NCBI GenBank assembly: GCA_005223145.1
Contig: NJBL01000014.1
Location: 1-42,335, forward strand
Length of the DNA stretch: 42,335 nucleotides
Direction of reading: 5' to 3'
Origin: a bacterium (candidate division B38) B3_B38
GTDB taxonomy: Bacteria; Acidobacteriota; B3-B38; Guanabaribacteriales; B3-B38
This document shows, in pieces, positions 17,550-27,017 of this stretch; within the stretch, counting starts at the first letter, position 1, and every line of letters starts with the position of its first letter. The notes under the pieces were generated by a model. It made no database searches, was not told where the DNA came from, and saw only the letters and a program-made list of their open reading frames with translations. The translations under genes were made by a program, and so were the position numbers.

Positions 17550-18575
17550 ATGGGTCTTGGTTCTATATTCAGGATTTTCTCCCACGATTTAGCTATCGAC
17601 CTGGGGACTTCTTACACCCTCATCTATGTCAGCGGGATGGGGATAGCACTATTCGAGCCTTCTATCGTGGCTTTCAATCGGATGACCAATAAGGTGGAAG
17701 CTGTAGGCAACAAAGCCAAAGAGATGCTGGGCAGGGCACCCGGGAACATATTAGCCGTCAAACCCCTGAACGATGGGGTGATTGCCGACTTCGATGCTAC
17801 TGAAAAAATGTTGGAATGCTTCATTAAAAAGGTCTGTAACCGAAGGGTCCTGGTCCGACCTCGCATTATAATCTGCGTGCCCTCCGGAATAACCCAGGTG
17901 GAGAAGCGTGCGGTCAAAGAGTCTGCTCTCAGAGCCAAGGCAACGGCAGTCTATCTGGTAGAAGAGCCCATGGCAGCCGCTGTTGGAGCTGGCCTGCCCA
18001 TTACCGAACCTTCAGGCAATATGATTGTCGATATCGGAGGAGGGACTACCGAAGTGGCGGTCATCTCCCTGGCAGGGATTGTCTTCGGACAATCCATCAG
18101 GATAGCGGGCAACGAAATGGACAACGCTATCACCCAATATATCAAAAGGAAATATAACCTCCTCATTGGAGAGCGAACCGCCGAGCAAGTAAAGATTGAA
18201 ATCGGTTCTGGCTACCCCCTGGAAAAGGAGCTAACCATGGAGATCAAGGGGAGAGATTTGGTAGAAGGTGTGCCCAAAACCATCACTTTATCCGATGCCG
18301 AGGTAAGGGAGGCTCTGGAGGTGCCGGTGAGTGCCATTGTGGATACTGTGAAAATGGCTCTCGAAAAAACTCCCCCGGAACTGGCGGCTGACCTGGTGGA
18401 CAAGGGGCTTATCCTGACAGGGGGATGCTCTCAACTGCACAACCTCGATAAAAGGCTAAGAGAGGAGATTGGCATCCCAGTCTCTTTAGCTGAAGACCCT
18501 ATGACTGCGGTGGTCATGGGCACAGGGAAGCTATTAGAAAATTTGGATCTGCTCAAAAGGGTCTCCATTGAATAG
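17550..18575 (+). CDS. mreB: Rod shape-determining protein MreB
   Basis: 341 residues from the ATG at 17550, which has AAAGGG six bases upstream. A TTG at 17532 in the same frame would add six residues but has a poor ribosome site. The actin-like ATPase elements are present: the phosphate-1 loop DLGTS at about 17-21, the region ICVPSGIT, the phosphate-2 loop IVDIGGGTTE and the adenosine motif LTGGCSQL. The short amphipathic N-terminus (GLGSIFRIF) suits membrane binding. MreB filaments position the peptidoglycan-elongating machine beneath the inner membrane. It heads the order mreB-mreC-mreD-mrdA-rodA. No convincing promoter was found directly upstream. Confidence 0.96.
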   Translation: MGLGSIFRIFSHDLAIDLGTSYTLIYVSGMGIALFEPSIVAFNRMTNKVEAVGNKAKEMLGRAPGNILAVKPLNDGVIADFDATEKMLECFIKKVCNRRVLVRPRIIICVPSGITQVEKRAVKESALRAKATAVYLVEEPMAAAVGAGLPITEPSGNMIVDIGGGTTEVAVISLAGIVFGQSIRIAGNEMDNAITQYIKRKYNLLIGERTAEQVKIEIGSGYPLEKELTMEIKGRDLVEGVPKTITLSDAEVREALEVPVSAIVDTVKMALEKTPPELAADLVDKGLILTGGCSQLHNLDKRLREEIGIPVSLAEDPMTAVVMGTGKLLENLDLLKRVSIE

Positions 18576-18594
18576 ACTTCCCTAAACAGATGGG

Positions 18595-19437
18595 ATGGTG
18601 GCATTTAAAGTGGAAAAGAAGACTGTTCTTATCTTTTTCGTCCTACTCCTGACCATGGTGATCATTATGTCAGGGCAGGTGCGAGCTCCCACCAGCTCAC
18701 CTTATCTGGCAAATGCTATCTTCTCCGTTCTCTCACCCCTCTCCAGGGGGGTTCATTCAGCAATCAGCCAGGTCAAGGATTGGTGGAAAGCCTATATAGG
18801 CTTAAGGGAAGCCTATAAAGAGAAAGAGAGGCTGGAGGAGAGAGTCCATCAGCTGGAAGCAGACTACATCGATATCGAAGAGCTCCGCTTTAGCAACAAG
18901 AGGCTAAGGGCCTTGCTCGGTCTGCAGGAGACAACCCTTTATTCCTCTCTGCCAGCAGAGGTTATCGGAAACGACTCCTCCGGCTATTTTAAGTCCATCA
19001 TCATTAATAAAGGAACCAGCCATTCCTTGCGCCCCGATATGCCGGTGACCGCACCGGGAGGCTTAGTAGGAAGGGTAATTCGCACCTCAACCTGGGCTTC
19101 CCAAGTGCAGCTTATCACCGACATCAATAGCGGAGTAGCTGCTATGGTTCAGCGTAGTCGAGCACAGGGGGTAGTGGTCGGTGAGGGGTCTAATAGCTGC
19201 AGTATGAAATATGTTACCAATTTAGATGATGTGGCTCCTGAGGACATGATAATCACCTCAGGAAGGGAGGGAATTTACCCCGAGGGGATTCCAATTGGTA
19301 GAGTGGTGATGGTAAAAAAAAGCGCCACTCTATTCCAGCAGATCAGGGTAATCCCCCTGGTTGACCTGCGCAAAATAGAAGAGGTCTTGATAATTATCAA
19401 AGAGCGTGAGACCCTTCCCTTTAAAAGAAGGCAATGA
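18595..19437 (+). CDS. mreC: Rod shape-determining protein MreC
   Basis: 280 residues. An N-terminal transmembrane segment (about 10-27) is followed by a coiled coil (about 60-100, LREAYKEKERLEERVHQLEAD) and then the two-barrel periplasmic domain, with motifs VIGNDSSGYFKSIIINKG near 121-138 and VQLITDINSGVAA near 170-182. It scaffolds PBP2 and RodA in the elongasome. The gene follows mreB by 19 bases, and its stop overlaps the mreD start as ATGA, indicating translational coupling. Length and domain order are standard. Confidence 0.95.
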   Translation: MVAFKVEKKTVLIFFVLLLTMVIIMSGQVRAPTSSPYLANAIFSVLSPLSRGVHSAISQVKDWWKAYIGLREAYKEKERLEERVHQLEADYIDIEELRFSNKRLRALLGLQETTLYSSLPAEVIGNDSSGYFKSIIINKGTSHSLRPDMPVTAPGGLVGRVIRTSTWASQVQLITDINSGVAAMVQRSRAQGVVVGEGSNSCSMKYVTNLDDVAPEDMIITSGREGIYPEGIPIGRVVMVKKSATLFQQIRVIPLVDLRKIEEVLIIIKERETLPFKRRQ

Positions 19438-19928
19438 ATATCTATTTGAGAATTGCCATTTCCATCCTTGTAGCCTTGATTGTTCAGACCATCGGCGTCC
19501 GAGCCCTCTCTACAAGCATCGTCTATCTGGATGCCTTCCTGCTGGCGGTGGTATATTTTGCCGCCAAGAAGGGGGTTCTAACCGGCATCTTGGTAGGGGC
19601 GGTCTCCGGACTGGTGCAAGACAGCTTCTCCGGCGGGATAATTGGAATCCATGGGTTTGCCAAAACTCTTGTCGGTTTTTTTGTCGGTTTGCTTAGCACG
19701 ATTCTGGTGGTAGAGAACCTGGTTGCTCAAGCGCTCATCCTTGGGTTGGCCACCTTGCTCAACGGAGCGGTTATTGTGGGAATAAACTATCTCTTTCTTC
19801 ACTCCCCGCTGAAAGGCTTCTGGGGGACTCTGAGCTACCAGTTCCTGGGCAACATCGGGGTGGGAGCTATTATCTTTCAATCGGTAAAACTTTATAGCTT
19901 TGCAAAGGAGCGGAGGTGGACCTCGTAA
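19434..19928 (+). CDS. mreD: Rod shape-determining protein MreD
   Basis: 164 residues, almost entirely hydrophobic, with about five transmembrane helices. This is the normal size and profile for MreD, the small inner-membrane subunit of the elongasome. Identification rests on position between mreC and the PBP2 gene together with the pattern AAKKGVLTGILVGAVSGLVQDSFSG, which is typical of the family (the conserved short D-x-F segment). It overlaps mreC by four bases and mrdA by thirteen. Confidence 0.92.
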   Translation: MNIYLRIAISILVALIVQTIGVRALSTSIVYLDAFLLAVVYFAAKKGVLTGILVGAVSGLVQDSFSGGIIGIHGFAKTLVGFFVGLLSTILVVENLVAQALILGLATLLNGAVIVGINYLFLHSPLKGFWGTLSYQFLGNIGVGAIIFQSVKLYSFAKERRWTS

Positions 19929-21802
19929 GGATACAGCCTGAGGTAAACCATTTCTATTCCCGCTTGAAGGCACTTCAATATCTGACCATACTGCTTTTCC
20001 TCTTCTTTCTCAGCGCCTTCTGGTATCTTCAGGTGATCCACCACGATTACTATAGCCAGCTTGCGGAAAACAATCACCTCAGAATAGTCCCCCTGAGAGC
20101 ACCCCGAGGGGCTATTCTCGACTGTCGGGGGGAGCTGCTGGCGGGCAATCGCCCTTCCTATAACATTGCTATCTTCCGCTCCGGATTTAACTCCGCCAGA
20201 GAAGCCCTCTCCAATATAAAAAGTTTTTTCCCCTTGCAGCCGGAAGAGGCAACCGCTGTTTTGCAAGCCGAGCGCTCCATACCCCTCAATCGCCCCCTGG
20301 TCATCCGTGAAGACACCAGCTTTGAGGAAGTAGCCCTGGTAGAGTCGCGAAAGGCGGTCTATCCCAATCTTTTAGTCGAAGTGGAGCCCAAGCGTTTATA
20401 TCCCTACCACCAGCTTGCTGCTCCGGTGATAGGCCACATCGGGGAGCTCAACTCAAGAGAGCTTGAAGACTCTGCTTACCGCCGTTTCAAAGCCGGCGAC
20501 TTGGTCGGGCAGCTCGGTATTGAGAAGGTTTACAATAACTATTTAGCCGGAATTGATGGTTGGATAAAGCAGATGGTCAACAGCAAAGGGAGCCAGGTGC
20601 GGGTGCTTCAGCGACAGGAGCCCAAATCTGGCAGAACCATCACCCTGACCCTCGACTCTCACCTGCAGCGATATATAGAATCCCTTTTTAGCGGGCTTAG
20701 AGGTGCTGCGGTGGTTCTCTCCCCACAGAGCGGGGCTATTATGGCCATGGTAAACAGCCCCTCCTTTGATCCCAACCTTTTCTCCCGTCGCCTCTCCAGC
20801 GCCGGCTGGAGCGAATGGCTCGGAAATCCGTTCTACTCCCTGCAAAACAGATGCATTCAGAACCTCTACCCCCCGGGCTCCGCTTTCAAGCTCCTGATTG
20901 CCATAGCGGCTCTGGAGGAAGAGCTCATAACTCCCTCTGCCAAGCTTTACTGCTATGGAGCCATCTACCTTTATAGGCATAGATTCAGTTGCCATGCTCT
21001 TGGAGGGCATGGGCTGGTAGACCTGTATAAGGGGATAGTCCACTCCTGCAATGTCTATTTCTACCAGTTAGGGCAACGCCTGGGGGCAAACCGCATAGCT
21101 GCCTATGCTAATAAGTTGGGATTAGGGGTGAAAACAGGTGTTGATCTCCCCTACGAGAAAGAGGGGCTTATTCCCACACCCCACTGGAAGGAGGCTCAGC
21201 GGGGAGAAAAATGGAACCCTGGGGAGACCATCTCTGTTGCCATCGGGCAAGGAGCGGTGCAGGTAACCCCCCTGCAGATGGCGGTGTTTGTCTCCGCTAT
21301 CGCCAACGGAGGGATAATATATCAACCTTATCTCCTGGAGAAGGTCTCCGACAGCTCGGGAAGGGTTCTGGTTCATAACCATCCAAAAGTCAGCCGCCGC
21401 TTGTCCCTTAAGCCTGACACCCTCGAACAGGTAAGAAAAGGCATGTGGGGGGTGGTCAACGACAACGGAACAGGATGGAGAGCCTGGGTTGGCGGGATAG
21501 ATATGGCTGGCAAAACAGGGACAGCCCAGCTCATATCCAGCAGGGACTGGGGAAGTGATAAAATGTTACCCCCTCACCTCCGGTCTCATGCCTGGTTTGT
21601 GGGATTTGCCCCCTTTGACCACCCCGAGGTGGTAGTGGTGGTGTTAGTGGAAAACGGGGGGGCAGGGGGAGTGGCTGCCGCCCCCATTGCGGGGAAAATA
21701 TTTGAAGCCTACTTTTCAAGAAAAGAGGGGGCAAGTACCGTGGGGAGACCCACCCTCCCCACAGCTCCCCAAGGAATCAAGAGCACAAACTCGCAGGAAT
21801 AG
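19916..21802 (+). CDS. mrdA: Penicillin-binding protein 2 (peptidoglycan transpeptidase)
   Basis: 628 residues starting at a GTG with AAGGAG five bases upstream, inside the end of mreD. One N-terminal membrane helix (about 23-40) is followed by the non-catalytic dimerisation/pedestal domain (APRGAILDCRGELLAGNRPSYN) and the transpeptidase domain from about residue 240. The catalytic motifs are intact: SxxK with Ser322-Lys325 in PGSAFK, SCN in HSCNVYFY, and KTG in AGKTGTAQ. It cross-links new peptidoglycan during elongation and works as a pair with RodA, encoded four bases downstream. It acts in the periplasm, anchored in the inner membrane. Confidence 0.96.
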   Translation: MDLVRIQPEVNHFYSRLKALQYLTILLFLFFLSAFWYLQVIHHDYYSQLAENNHLRIVPLRAPRGAILDCRGELLAGNRPSYNIAIFRSGFNSAREALSNIKSFFPLQPEEATAVLQAERSIPLNRPLVIREDTSFEEVALVESRKAVYPNLLVEVEPKRLYPYHQLAAPVIGHIGELNSRELEDSAYRRFKAGDLVGQLGIEKVYNNYLAGIDGWIKQMVNSKGSQVRVLQRQEPKSGRTITLTLDSHLQRYIESLFSGLRGAAVVLSPQSGAIMAMVNSPSFDPNLFSRRLSSAGWSEWLGNPFYSLQNRCIQNLYPPGSAFKLLIAIAALEEELITPSAKLYCYGAIYLYRHRFSCHALGGHGLVDLYKGIVHSCNVYFYQLGQRLGANRIAAYANKLGLGVKTGVDLPYEKEGLIPTPHWKEAQRGEKWNPGETISVAIGQGAVQVTPLQMAVFVSAIANGGIIYQPYLLEKVSDSSGRVLVHNHPKVSRRLSLKPDTLEQVRKGMWGVVNDNGTGWRAWVGGIDMAGKTGTAQLISSRDWGSDKMLPPHLRSHAWFVGFAPFDHPEVVVVVLVENGGAGGVAAAPIAGKIFEAYFSRKEGASTVGRPTLPTAPQGIKSTNSQE

Positions 21803-21806
21803 GTCC

Positions 21807-22898
21807 GTGCTGGAGAGAAGATTATTAGCCAACTTTGATTGGAGACTTCTTGCCCTGGTGATAGTAACCGCTGCCATAGGAGTGGTTCTGGTCTTCAGCG
21901 CCACCCACAAAACCGCCCAGCCATACCTTTATCTCACCCAGCTCCTCTGGGTGGGAATAGGGCTTGGTTTTCTCCTTCTCATCCTCTTCTTCGACTACCA
22001 CTTCTTAGCCCAGATTTCTAAATATATCTACGGTATTTCGCTTCTGATGCTAATCTATCCCCTTCTATTTGGTTCTGAGGTTTCTGGTGCCCGGAGATGG
22101 ATCAGGTGGGGGGGCTTTTCCCTGCAGCCTTCGGAGGTGGCTAAGATCGCCACCCTGCTGTTGCTGGCTTATTACTATGCTGAGATGGAAAGGGTAGTGC
22201 TCAGGTTCAGGGATGTGGTCATCCCCGGGCTAATAGCCGCCCTACCTGCCGTGCTGGTAGCCCTACAGCCCGACCTCGGCAGCGCCCTCACCTTCGTCGC
22301 CATCTATCTCGGGGTTAGCTTTGTTGCTGGCGCCCGGTTTAGGGCCATCGGGCAATTGATTCTCATCCTCCTTCTTATAGCGGTGGTCTCCTGGTTCACC
22401 GTCTTGAAGGATTATCAAAAGGAGAGGCTAACAACTTTCCTCAAGCCTCGGTTAGACCCAGCTGATGCTGGCTATCAGGTGAGGCAATTGAAGATAGCTG
22501 TCGGTTCGGGGGGAATATGGGGGAAGGGATTCCTCCACGGAAGCCAGAGCCAGTTGGAATTTGTCCCGGCTCAGCACACCGACTTTATATTCTCCCTGCT
22601 GGCTGAGGAGGAGGGGTTTGTGGGGACAGTCTTGATGCTCGGACTATACCTGGGAATACTCCTCAGGATGCTTAAGTCGGCTAAGGTGGCACGCGACCCA
22701 CTGGGGGTTTTCATAACAGGGGGATTTTTATCCCTCTTCCTTTTTCAACTATCTACTAATATTTGTATGACAGTTGGGCTGATGCCTACCAGCGGCCTTC
22801 CCATACCGCTGTTGAGCTATGGGGGTAGCTATATGATAGCCACCCTTGCCGGTGTGGGGCTGGTGCTCAATGTCCGTATGAGAAGGATGGTGAACTGA
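21807..22898 (+). CDS. rodA: Peptidoglycan glycosyltransferase RodA
   Basis: 363 residues from a GTG at 21807, preceded by AGGA eight bases upstream. A longer frame opens at an ATG at 21687, but that would overlap mrdA by 116 bases and add a charged, non-conserved tail, so the GTG is preferred. About ten transmembrane helices are visible. The SEDS-family signature appears as LQPSEVAKI, LQPDLGSALTF and the highly conserved block FVPAQHTDFIFSLLAEE near the C-terminal third, ending with GLPIPLLSYGGS. RodA polymerises lipid II glycan strands in the elongasome together with PBP2. It lies inside a tight plus-strand operon. Confidence 0.95.
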   Translation: MLERRLLANFDWRLLALVIVTAAIGVVLVFSATHKTAQPYLYLTQLLWVGIGLGFLLLILFFDYHFLAQISKYIYGISLLMLIYPLLFGSEVSGARRWIRWGGFSLQPSEVAKIATLLLLAYYYAEMERVVLRFRDVVIPGLIAALPAVLVALQPDLGSALTFVAIYLGVSFVAGARFRAIGQLILILLLIAVVSWFTVLKDYQKERLTTFLKPRLDPADAGYQVRQLKIAVGSGGIWGKGFLHGSQSQLEFVPAQHTDFIFSLLAEEEGFVGTVLMLGLYLGILLRMLKSAKVARDPLGVFITGGFLSLFLFQLSTNICMTVGLMPTSGLPIPLLSYGGSYMIATLAGVGLVLNVRMRRMVN

Positions 22899-22911
22899 TA
22901 AAAGAGGCTAA

Positions 22912-25497
22912 ATGAGCGATTCGAGTCTAACCAGCTTGCTTAAGAAGATAGCTTCGGTCAAAAGACCAATTCGATATCTGGGAGGCGAGTGGAATTCTAT
23001 TGCCAAAGACCCATCCAAGGTAAAGTGCCGTTTGCTCCTTGCCTTTCCCGATACCTATGAGATTGGTATGTCCCATCTGGGACTTCGGATCCTGTATCTT
23101 CTGATCAATTCGCATCCCGACCTGGCATGCGAACGGGTCTTCTCCCCCTGGATTGATATGGAGAAGGAGATGAGGTGTAGGGATATTCCCTTGTATTCCC
23201 TGGAGACCAGAAGACCTGCCTCTGAGTTTGACATCATCGGTTTTTCCCTTCAGTATGAGATGAACTACACCAACCTCCTCAACCTCCTCGACCTTGCCGG
23301 CATACCCCTCCGCTCCGACCAAAGGGGAAAGGAGCATCCCCTTATCATAGCTGGGGGTCCCGTTGCCTTAAACCCCGAACCTCTGGCTGAATTTATCGAC
23401 CTGTTTGTCATTGGGGATGGAGAGGAGGTTCTCCTGGAGCTAATCGACCGCTATCAAGCCCTCCGGAGCTCCTCACTGGCAAGGGACAAGCTTCTGAAGG
23501 AACTCAGCCAGATTGAGGGGGTCTATGTTCCCTCCCTCTATTCCACTCGGCGGGAGGCGGCAACTGACTTTATCACCGTACTCACCGACGACAAGAACCA
23601 TAGTGTAGTGCGGAAAAGGATTCTCTGGGACCTGGAAAAGTTCCCTTATCCCGATGCCCCCATAGTCCCTTTTTGCGGCATTGTGCACGATCGCTTATCC
23701 ATAGAGATAGCCCGGGGCTGTGGGCAGGGATGTCGCTTCTGCCAGGCGGGAACAACCTACCTTCCGGTGCGGGAGCGCTCCCCCGAGAGCATCATCGCCA
23801 CAATTATGCGCGGGTTAAAGAGCACCGGCTACGACGAGGTCTCTCTCTGTTCCCTGAGCCCGGGGGATTACAGCCAGCTCCATTTCTTAATCTGCAGCCT
23901 AATGGAGACCCTGGAAAAGGAGAATGTCGCCCTGTCCATCTCCTCGCTTCGACCCCCAGACTTGACTCCTACCATTGCCCATCAGATAAAAAGGGTGAGA
24001 AAGACCGGCTTCACCATCGCACCCGAGGCGGGGAGCCACCGCCTCAGGGAAGTTATTAATAAGGCGTTTTCCGAGGAGGAGATAATAGCCTCCGCCCGGC
24101 AGGCCTTCCAGGAGGGGTGGCAGACGCTCAAGCTCTATTTTATGATTGGGCTGCCCACCGAAACGGAGGAAGACCTACGGGAGATCGTGGAGCTGGCGCA
24201 AAAAATCCTCTCCGCTTCTGGACTGGCCAGGTCAGGCTCCAACAAGATAAACCTCAGCGTATCCAGCTTTATTCCTAAACCCCACACCCCCTTCCAGTGG
24301 CTCCCTATGGAAAGGATGGATGCTCTCAGTCAGAAACAGCTTCAACTGAAAAGGATGCTCTCCCCCTTGCCTGTCCGCTTCAAATGGCACAACCCCAGAC
24401 TCAGCTTCCTGGAAGGTGTCTTCGCCCGGGGAGATAGGAGCCTGGGCAAGAGCCTCCTTAAAGCCTGGCAGAAGGGGTGTCGCTTCGATGGCTGGACCGA
24501 CCAGCTCAGATTCGACCTCTGGATGGAGGCTTTTCAGGAAACAGACATCTCGCCGGAGAGCTTCCTGTATAAGAAAATCCCCACAGAAAGCCCCCTCCCC
24601 TGGGACCACATTCAATCAGGGGTCCCCAAATCCCTGCTGGTCAAAGAGCTGCGGCTGGCTCTTGAAGGGATGCCTTCTGAGGGATGTGGTTCACGGAAAT
24701 GCTCCTGGTGCCACCTTTGCCCGCCAGAACTGATAGCCAGAGAAAAGCCATCCTTGAAAGAGGAAGAACCTACCTCTCCTGTGAAGCCCCCTACCCCATC
24801 TCTCAGGTTCTATTATCGCTGTGCCTATCAAAAGAAGGGTGAGCTGAGGTACCTCTCCCATTTAGACCTGATGCGAGCGATAAGCCGGGGCTTCCGTCGG
24901 GCAGGAATACCCCTCTGCTACACCCAGGGATTCCACCCTCTTCCCCTTATTTCCTTCGGACCAGCTCTGGCAGTAGGAGTGGAAAGCGAGGAGGAATTTT
25001 TAGACTTTATTTCCCCCCGCTGGATAGAGCCTCCCCAGCTTATTGAAAAACTGAACCACAACCTCCCCCCAGGGCTCAGATTTTTAAAAGCTGTGGCACT
25101 CAGAAGAAAGCCCCTCCCTCTCTCTCAGATTATCAACATCGCCCACTATTCGGTCCTATTAGACAAGCTGCTCGAGAAGGAAAAACAGAGCTACCACCAG
25201 CAGCTGATCTCCGAATTCCTGAGCCTGGATGAGGTGTTGGTAGAACGAAGCAAAGGGGCTAAACGAAGGAGATTAAATATAAGACCTTATATCCATAATA
25301 TCTATCTGGAAGAGGAAAAGGGGGTTCTCCACCTTGAGCTTAAGCTCGACAAGGGAGGAAGCGCCAGACCCCAGGAGGTGCTCCAAGCCCTTTATAATGG
25401 TAAAGGGAAGGAGTTACCGATAGTTAGGGTAAGTCTCTCCTGCTTAAAAGAGGGGAACTATCTCTCCCCCTTTCAGGTTGCGGAAGGTGAGCTTTAA
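22912..25497 (+). CDS. TIGR03960-family B12-binding-type radical SAM protein fused to a DUF2344 domain
   Basis: 861 residues. Residues about 30-190 form a B12-binding-like Rossmann region (LAFPDTYEIGMSHLGLRIL). The radical SAM core follows, with the iron-sulfur ligands Cys270, Cys274 and Cys277 in the CxxxCxxC arrangement, and a conserved PEAGSHRLR stretch. A short cysteine cluster, CSWCHLC, sits near 600-606. Residues about 632-860 are the DUF2344/TIGR03936 domain (FYYRCAYQKKGELRYLSHLD). Many bacteria encode the two parts as adjacent genes, while here they are one polypeptide. The reaction is unknown. The gene lies between rodA and rng and shares its stop with the rng start (TAATG). A link to RNase G or ribosome biology is inferred only from this conserved adjacency. 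Confidence 0.9.
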   Translation: MSDSSLTSLLKKIASVKRPIRYLGGEWNSIAKDPSKVKCRLLLAFPDTYEIGMSHLGLRILYLLINSHPDLACERVFSPWIDMEKEMRCRDIPLYSLETRRPASEFDIIGFSLQYEMNYTNLLNLLDLAGIPLRSDQRGKEHPLIIAGGPVALNPEPLAEFIDLFVIGDGEEVLLELIDRYQALRSSSLARDKLLKELSQIEGVYVPSLYSTRREAATDFITVLTDDKNHSVVRKRILWDLEKFPYPDAPIVPFCGIVHDRLSIEIARGCGQGCRFCQAGTTYLPVRERSPESIIATIMRGLKSTGYDEVSLCSLSPGDYSQLHFLICSLMETLEKENVALSISSLRPPDLTPTIAHQIKRVRKTGFTIAPEAGSHRLREVINKAFSEEEIIASARQAFQEGWQTLKLYFMIGLPTETEEDLREIVELAQKILSASGLARSGSNKINLSVSSFIPKPHTPFQWLPMERMDALSQKQLQLKRMLSPLPVRFKWHNPRLSFLEGVFARGDRSLGKSLLKAWQKGCRFDGWTDQLRFDLWMEAFQETDISPESFLYKKIPTESPLPWDHIQSGVPKSLLVKELRLALEGMPSEGCGSRKCSWCHLCPPELIAREKPSLKEEEPTSPVKPPTPSLRFYYRCAYQKKGELRYLSHLDLMRAISRGFRRAGIPLCYTQGFHPLPLISFGPALAVGVESEEEFLDFISPRWIEPPQLIEKLNHNLPPGLRFLKAVALRRKPLPLSQIINIAHYSVLLDKLLEKEKQSYHQQLISEFLSLDEVLVERSKGAKRRRLNIRPYIHNIYLEEEKGVLHLELKLDKGGSARPQEVLQALYNGKGKELPIVRVSLSCLKEGNYLSPFQVAEGEL

Positions 25498-26996
25498 TGA
25501 CCAAGGAAATTGTTGTCAACTCTTCCTTTATGGAAGACCGCATCGCAATACTCGAGGATGCACACCTTACTGAGATATTTATCGAGCGGAAAAGGCACTC
25601 CAGCATCCTCGGAAATATTTATAAAGGGAAGGTTACTGCTGTTCTTCCTGGGATGCAATCAGCCTTTGTGGACATCGGCATAGGAAAGGATGCCTTCCTT
25701 TATGTGAAGGATGTCTTTGAGGATACTGAGGAGTATGAACAGATATGGGGAGAGGACTGGGAAGGGAATCGGAACAGCCTCTCTAAATCCCACTCCATGG
25801 CCATCGATGAACTACTAAGAGAGGGGCAGGAGCTACTGGCCAAGGTTTCCAAAGAACCAATAGGGAATAAAGGGGCAAGGATAACCTCCCATATCAGCCT
25901 ACCAGGGAAATATCTGGTCTTTATGCCCACCTTTGACCATTTAGGGATCTCTCGCAGGATAAAATCCGAAGAGGAACGAAAAAGGCTTAGAGAGCTTCTG
26001 GCCAAGCTTCGCAGGCCCCATGCCGGTTATATCGTCCGAACCGCGGCGGAGGGGAAAGGGAAAAGGGAGTTCCGCTCAGACATAAAATATCTCAGCTCCC
26101 TCTGGAAAGAGATAAAACGGAGGGGAGAAAAAACCCACGCCCCGGCTCTCATCCATAGAGACCTGGACCTTCTATTAAGGGTGATGAGAGACCTCTTCTC
26201 CGAGGAGTTCGCCACTGTGTGGGTGGATTCGGAAGAGAACTATCGGCGCTGTCTCCATTTTGTCAAGCGACTTCAGCCCCCTTTGGTCGAAAGGATAAAG
26301 CTGTTCACCAGGCAAAAGTCCATCTTTGAAGAATTCGGCATCGAAGAAGAAATAGAAAAAGCCTTGCATAACAAGGTGTGGCTGAAGTCTGGAGGCTACA
26401 TAGTTATCAACCAAACCGAAGCTCTGGTGGCTATCGATGTCAATACCGGGCGATATGTCGGCAAACGGGACCTGGAGGAAACGGTACTGAAAACGAATCT
26501 GGAAGCTGTCAAGGAGATAGTGGTTCAGCTGCGGCTCCGGGACCTGGGGGGGATCATCGTGATAGACTTCATCGATATGGAAAAGAAAACAAACCGCAAG
26601 AAAGTGCTCGATGCTCTCAAGAAAGAGCTGAAGAAGGACCGCTCTCCGACAGATTTCCTGACAATGAGCGAGTTTGGTCTGGTGGAGTTGACCCGCAAAC
26701 ACCAGAAACAAAGCCTGGAAGAGACCCTCTGCCAGCCCTGCCACTACTGCCAGGGGCTGGGAAGGATAAAGTCAATCCCCACCATCTGTTATGAAATCTA
26801 TCGGGAGATAACCAAATCCTCCCTTCACCTGAGGGGGAGGGAGCTAATTATCCGTGTACACCCTGAGGTTGCCACCGCCCTGCTTGCTGAAGAAAACAAC
26901 CTGGTGCAGGAACTTCAGAAGGAATTAAAACTGAGGATTTCCGTCAAGAGTGACCCCAACCTCCATTATCAGCAGTTCGACTTTCTGTGTTTATAA
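25497..26996 (+). CDS. rng: Ribonuclease G / E family endoribonuclease
   Basis: 499 residues, matching RNase G rather than the long RNase E. An S1 RNA-binding domain spans about 37-125 (GNIYKGKVTAVLPGMQSAFVDIG). The RNase H-like and DNase I-like catalytic parts follow. The metal-binding aspartates are Asp314 (VAIDVNTG) and Asp357 (IVIDFIDM). The zinc-link cysteines are Cys412/415/418 in CQPCHYCQGLG. It cleaves single-stranded RNA in 5S/16S rRNA maturation and mRNA decay. It is the last gene of the plus-strand operon. The rplU-rpmA pair that often follows rng is absent, and the next gene is convergent only 21 bases away. Confidence 0.94.
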   Translation: MTKEIVVNSSFMEDRIAILEDAHLTEIFIERKRHSSILGNIYKGKVTAVLPGMQSAFVDIGIGKDAFLYVKDVFEDTEEYEQIWGEDWEGNRNSLSKSHSMAIDELLREGQELLAKVSKEPIGNKGARITSHISLPGKYLVFMPTFDHLGISRRIKSEEERKRLRELLAKLRRPHAGYIVRTAAEGKGKREFRSDIKYLSSLWKEIKRRGEKTHAPALIHRDLDLLLRVMRDLFSEEFATVWVDSEENYRRCLHFVKRLQPPLVERIKLFTRQKSIFEEFGIEEEIEKALHNKVWLKSGGYIVINQTEALVAIDVNTGRYVGKRDLEETVLKTNLEAVKEIVVQLRLRDLGGIIVIDFIDMEKKTNRKKVLDALKKELKKDRSPTDFLTMSEFGLVELTRKHQKQSLEETLCQPCHYCQGLGRIKSIPTICYEIYREITKSSLHLRGRELIIRVHPEVATALLAEENNLVQELQKELKLRISVKSDPNLHYQQFDFLCL

Positions 26997-27017
26997 AACC
27001 CTTCTCCTCTATAGCCT

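Noticed and set aside
21687-21806. Upstream extension of rodA to an ATG at 21687
   Set aside because: It would overlap mrdA by more than 100 bases and add a charged, non-conserved tail. A GTG at 21807 with a proper ribosome site fits RodA length.
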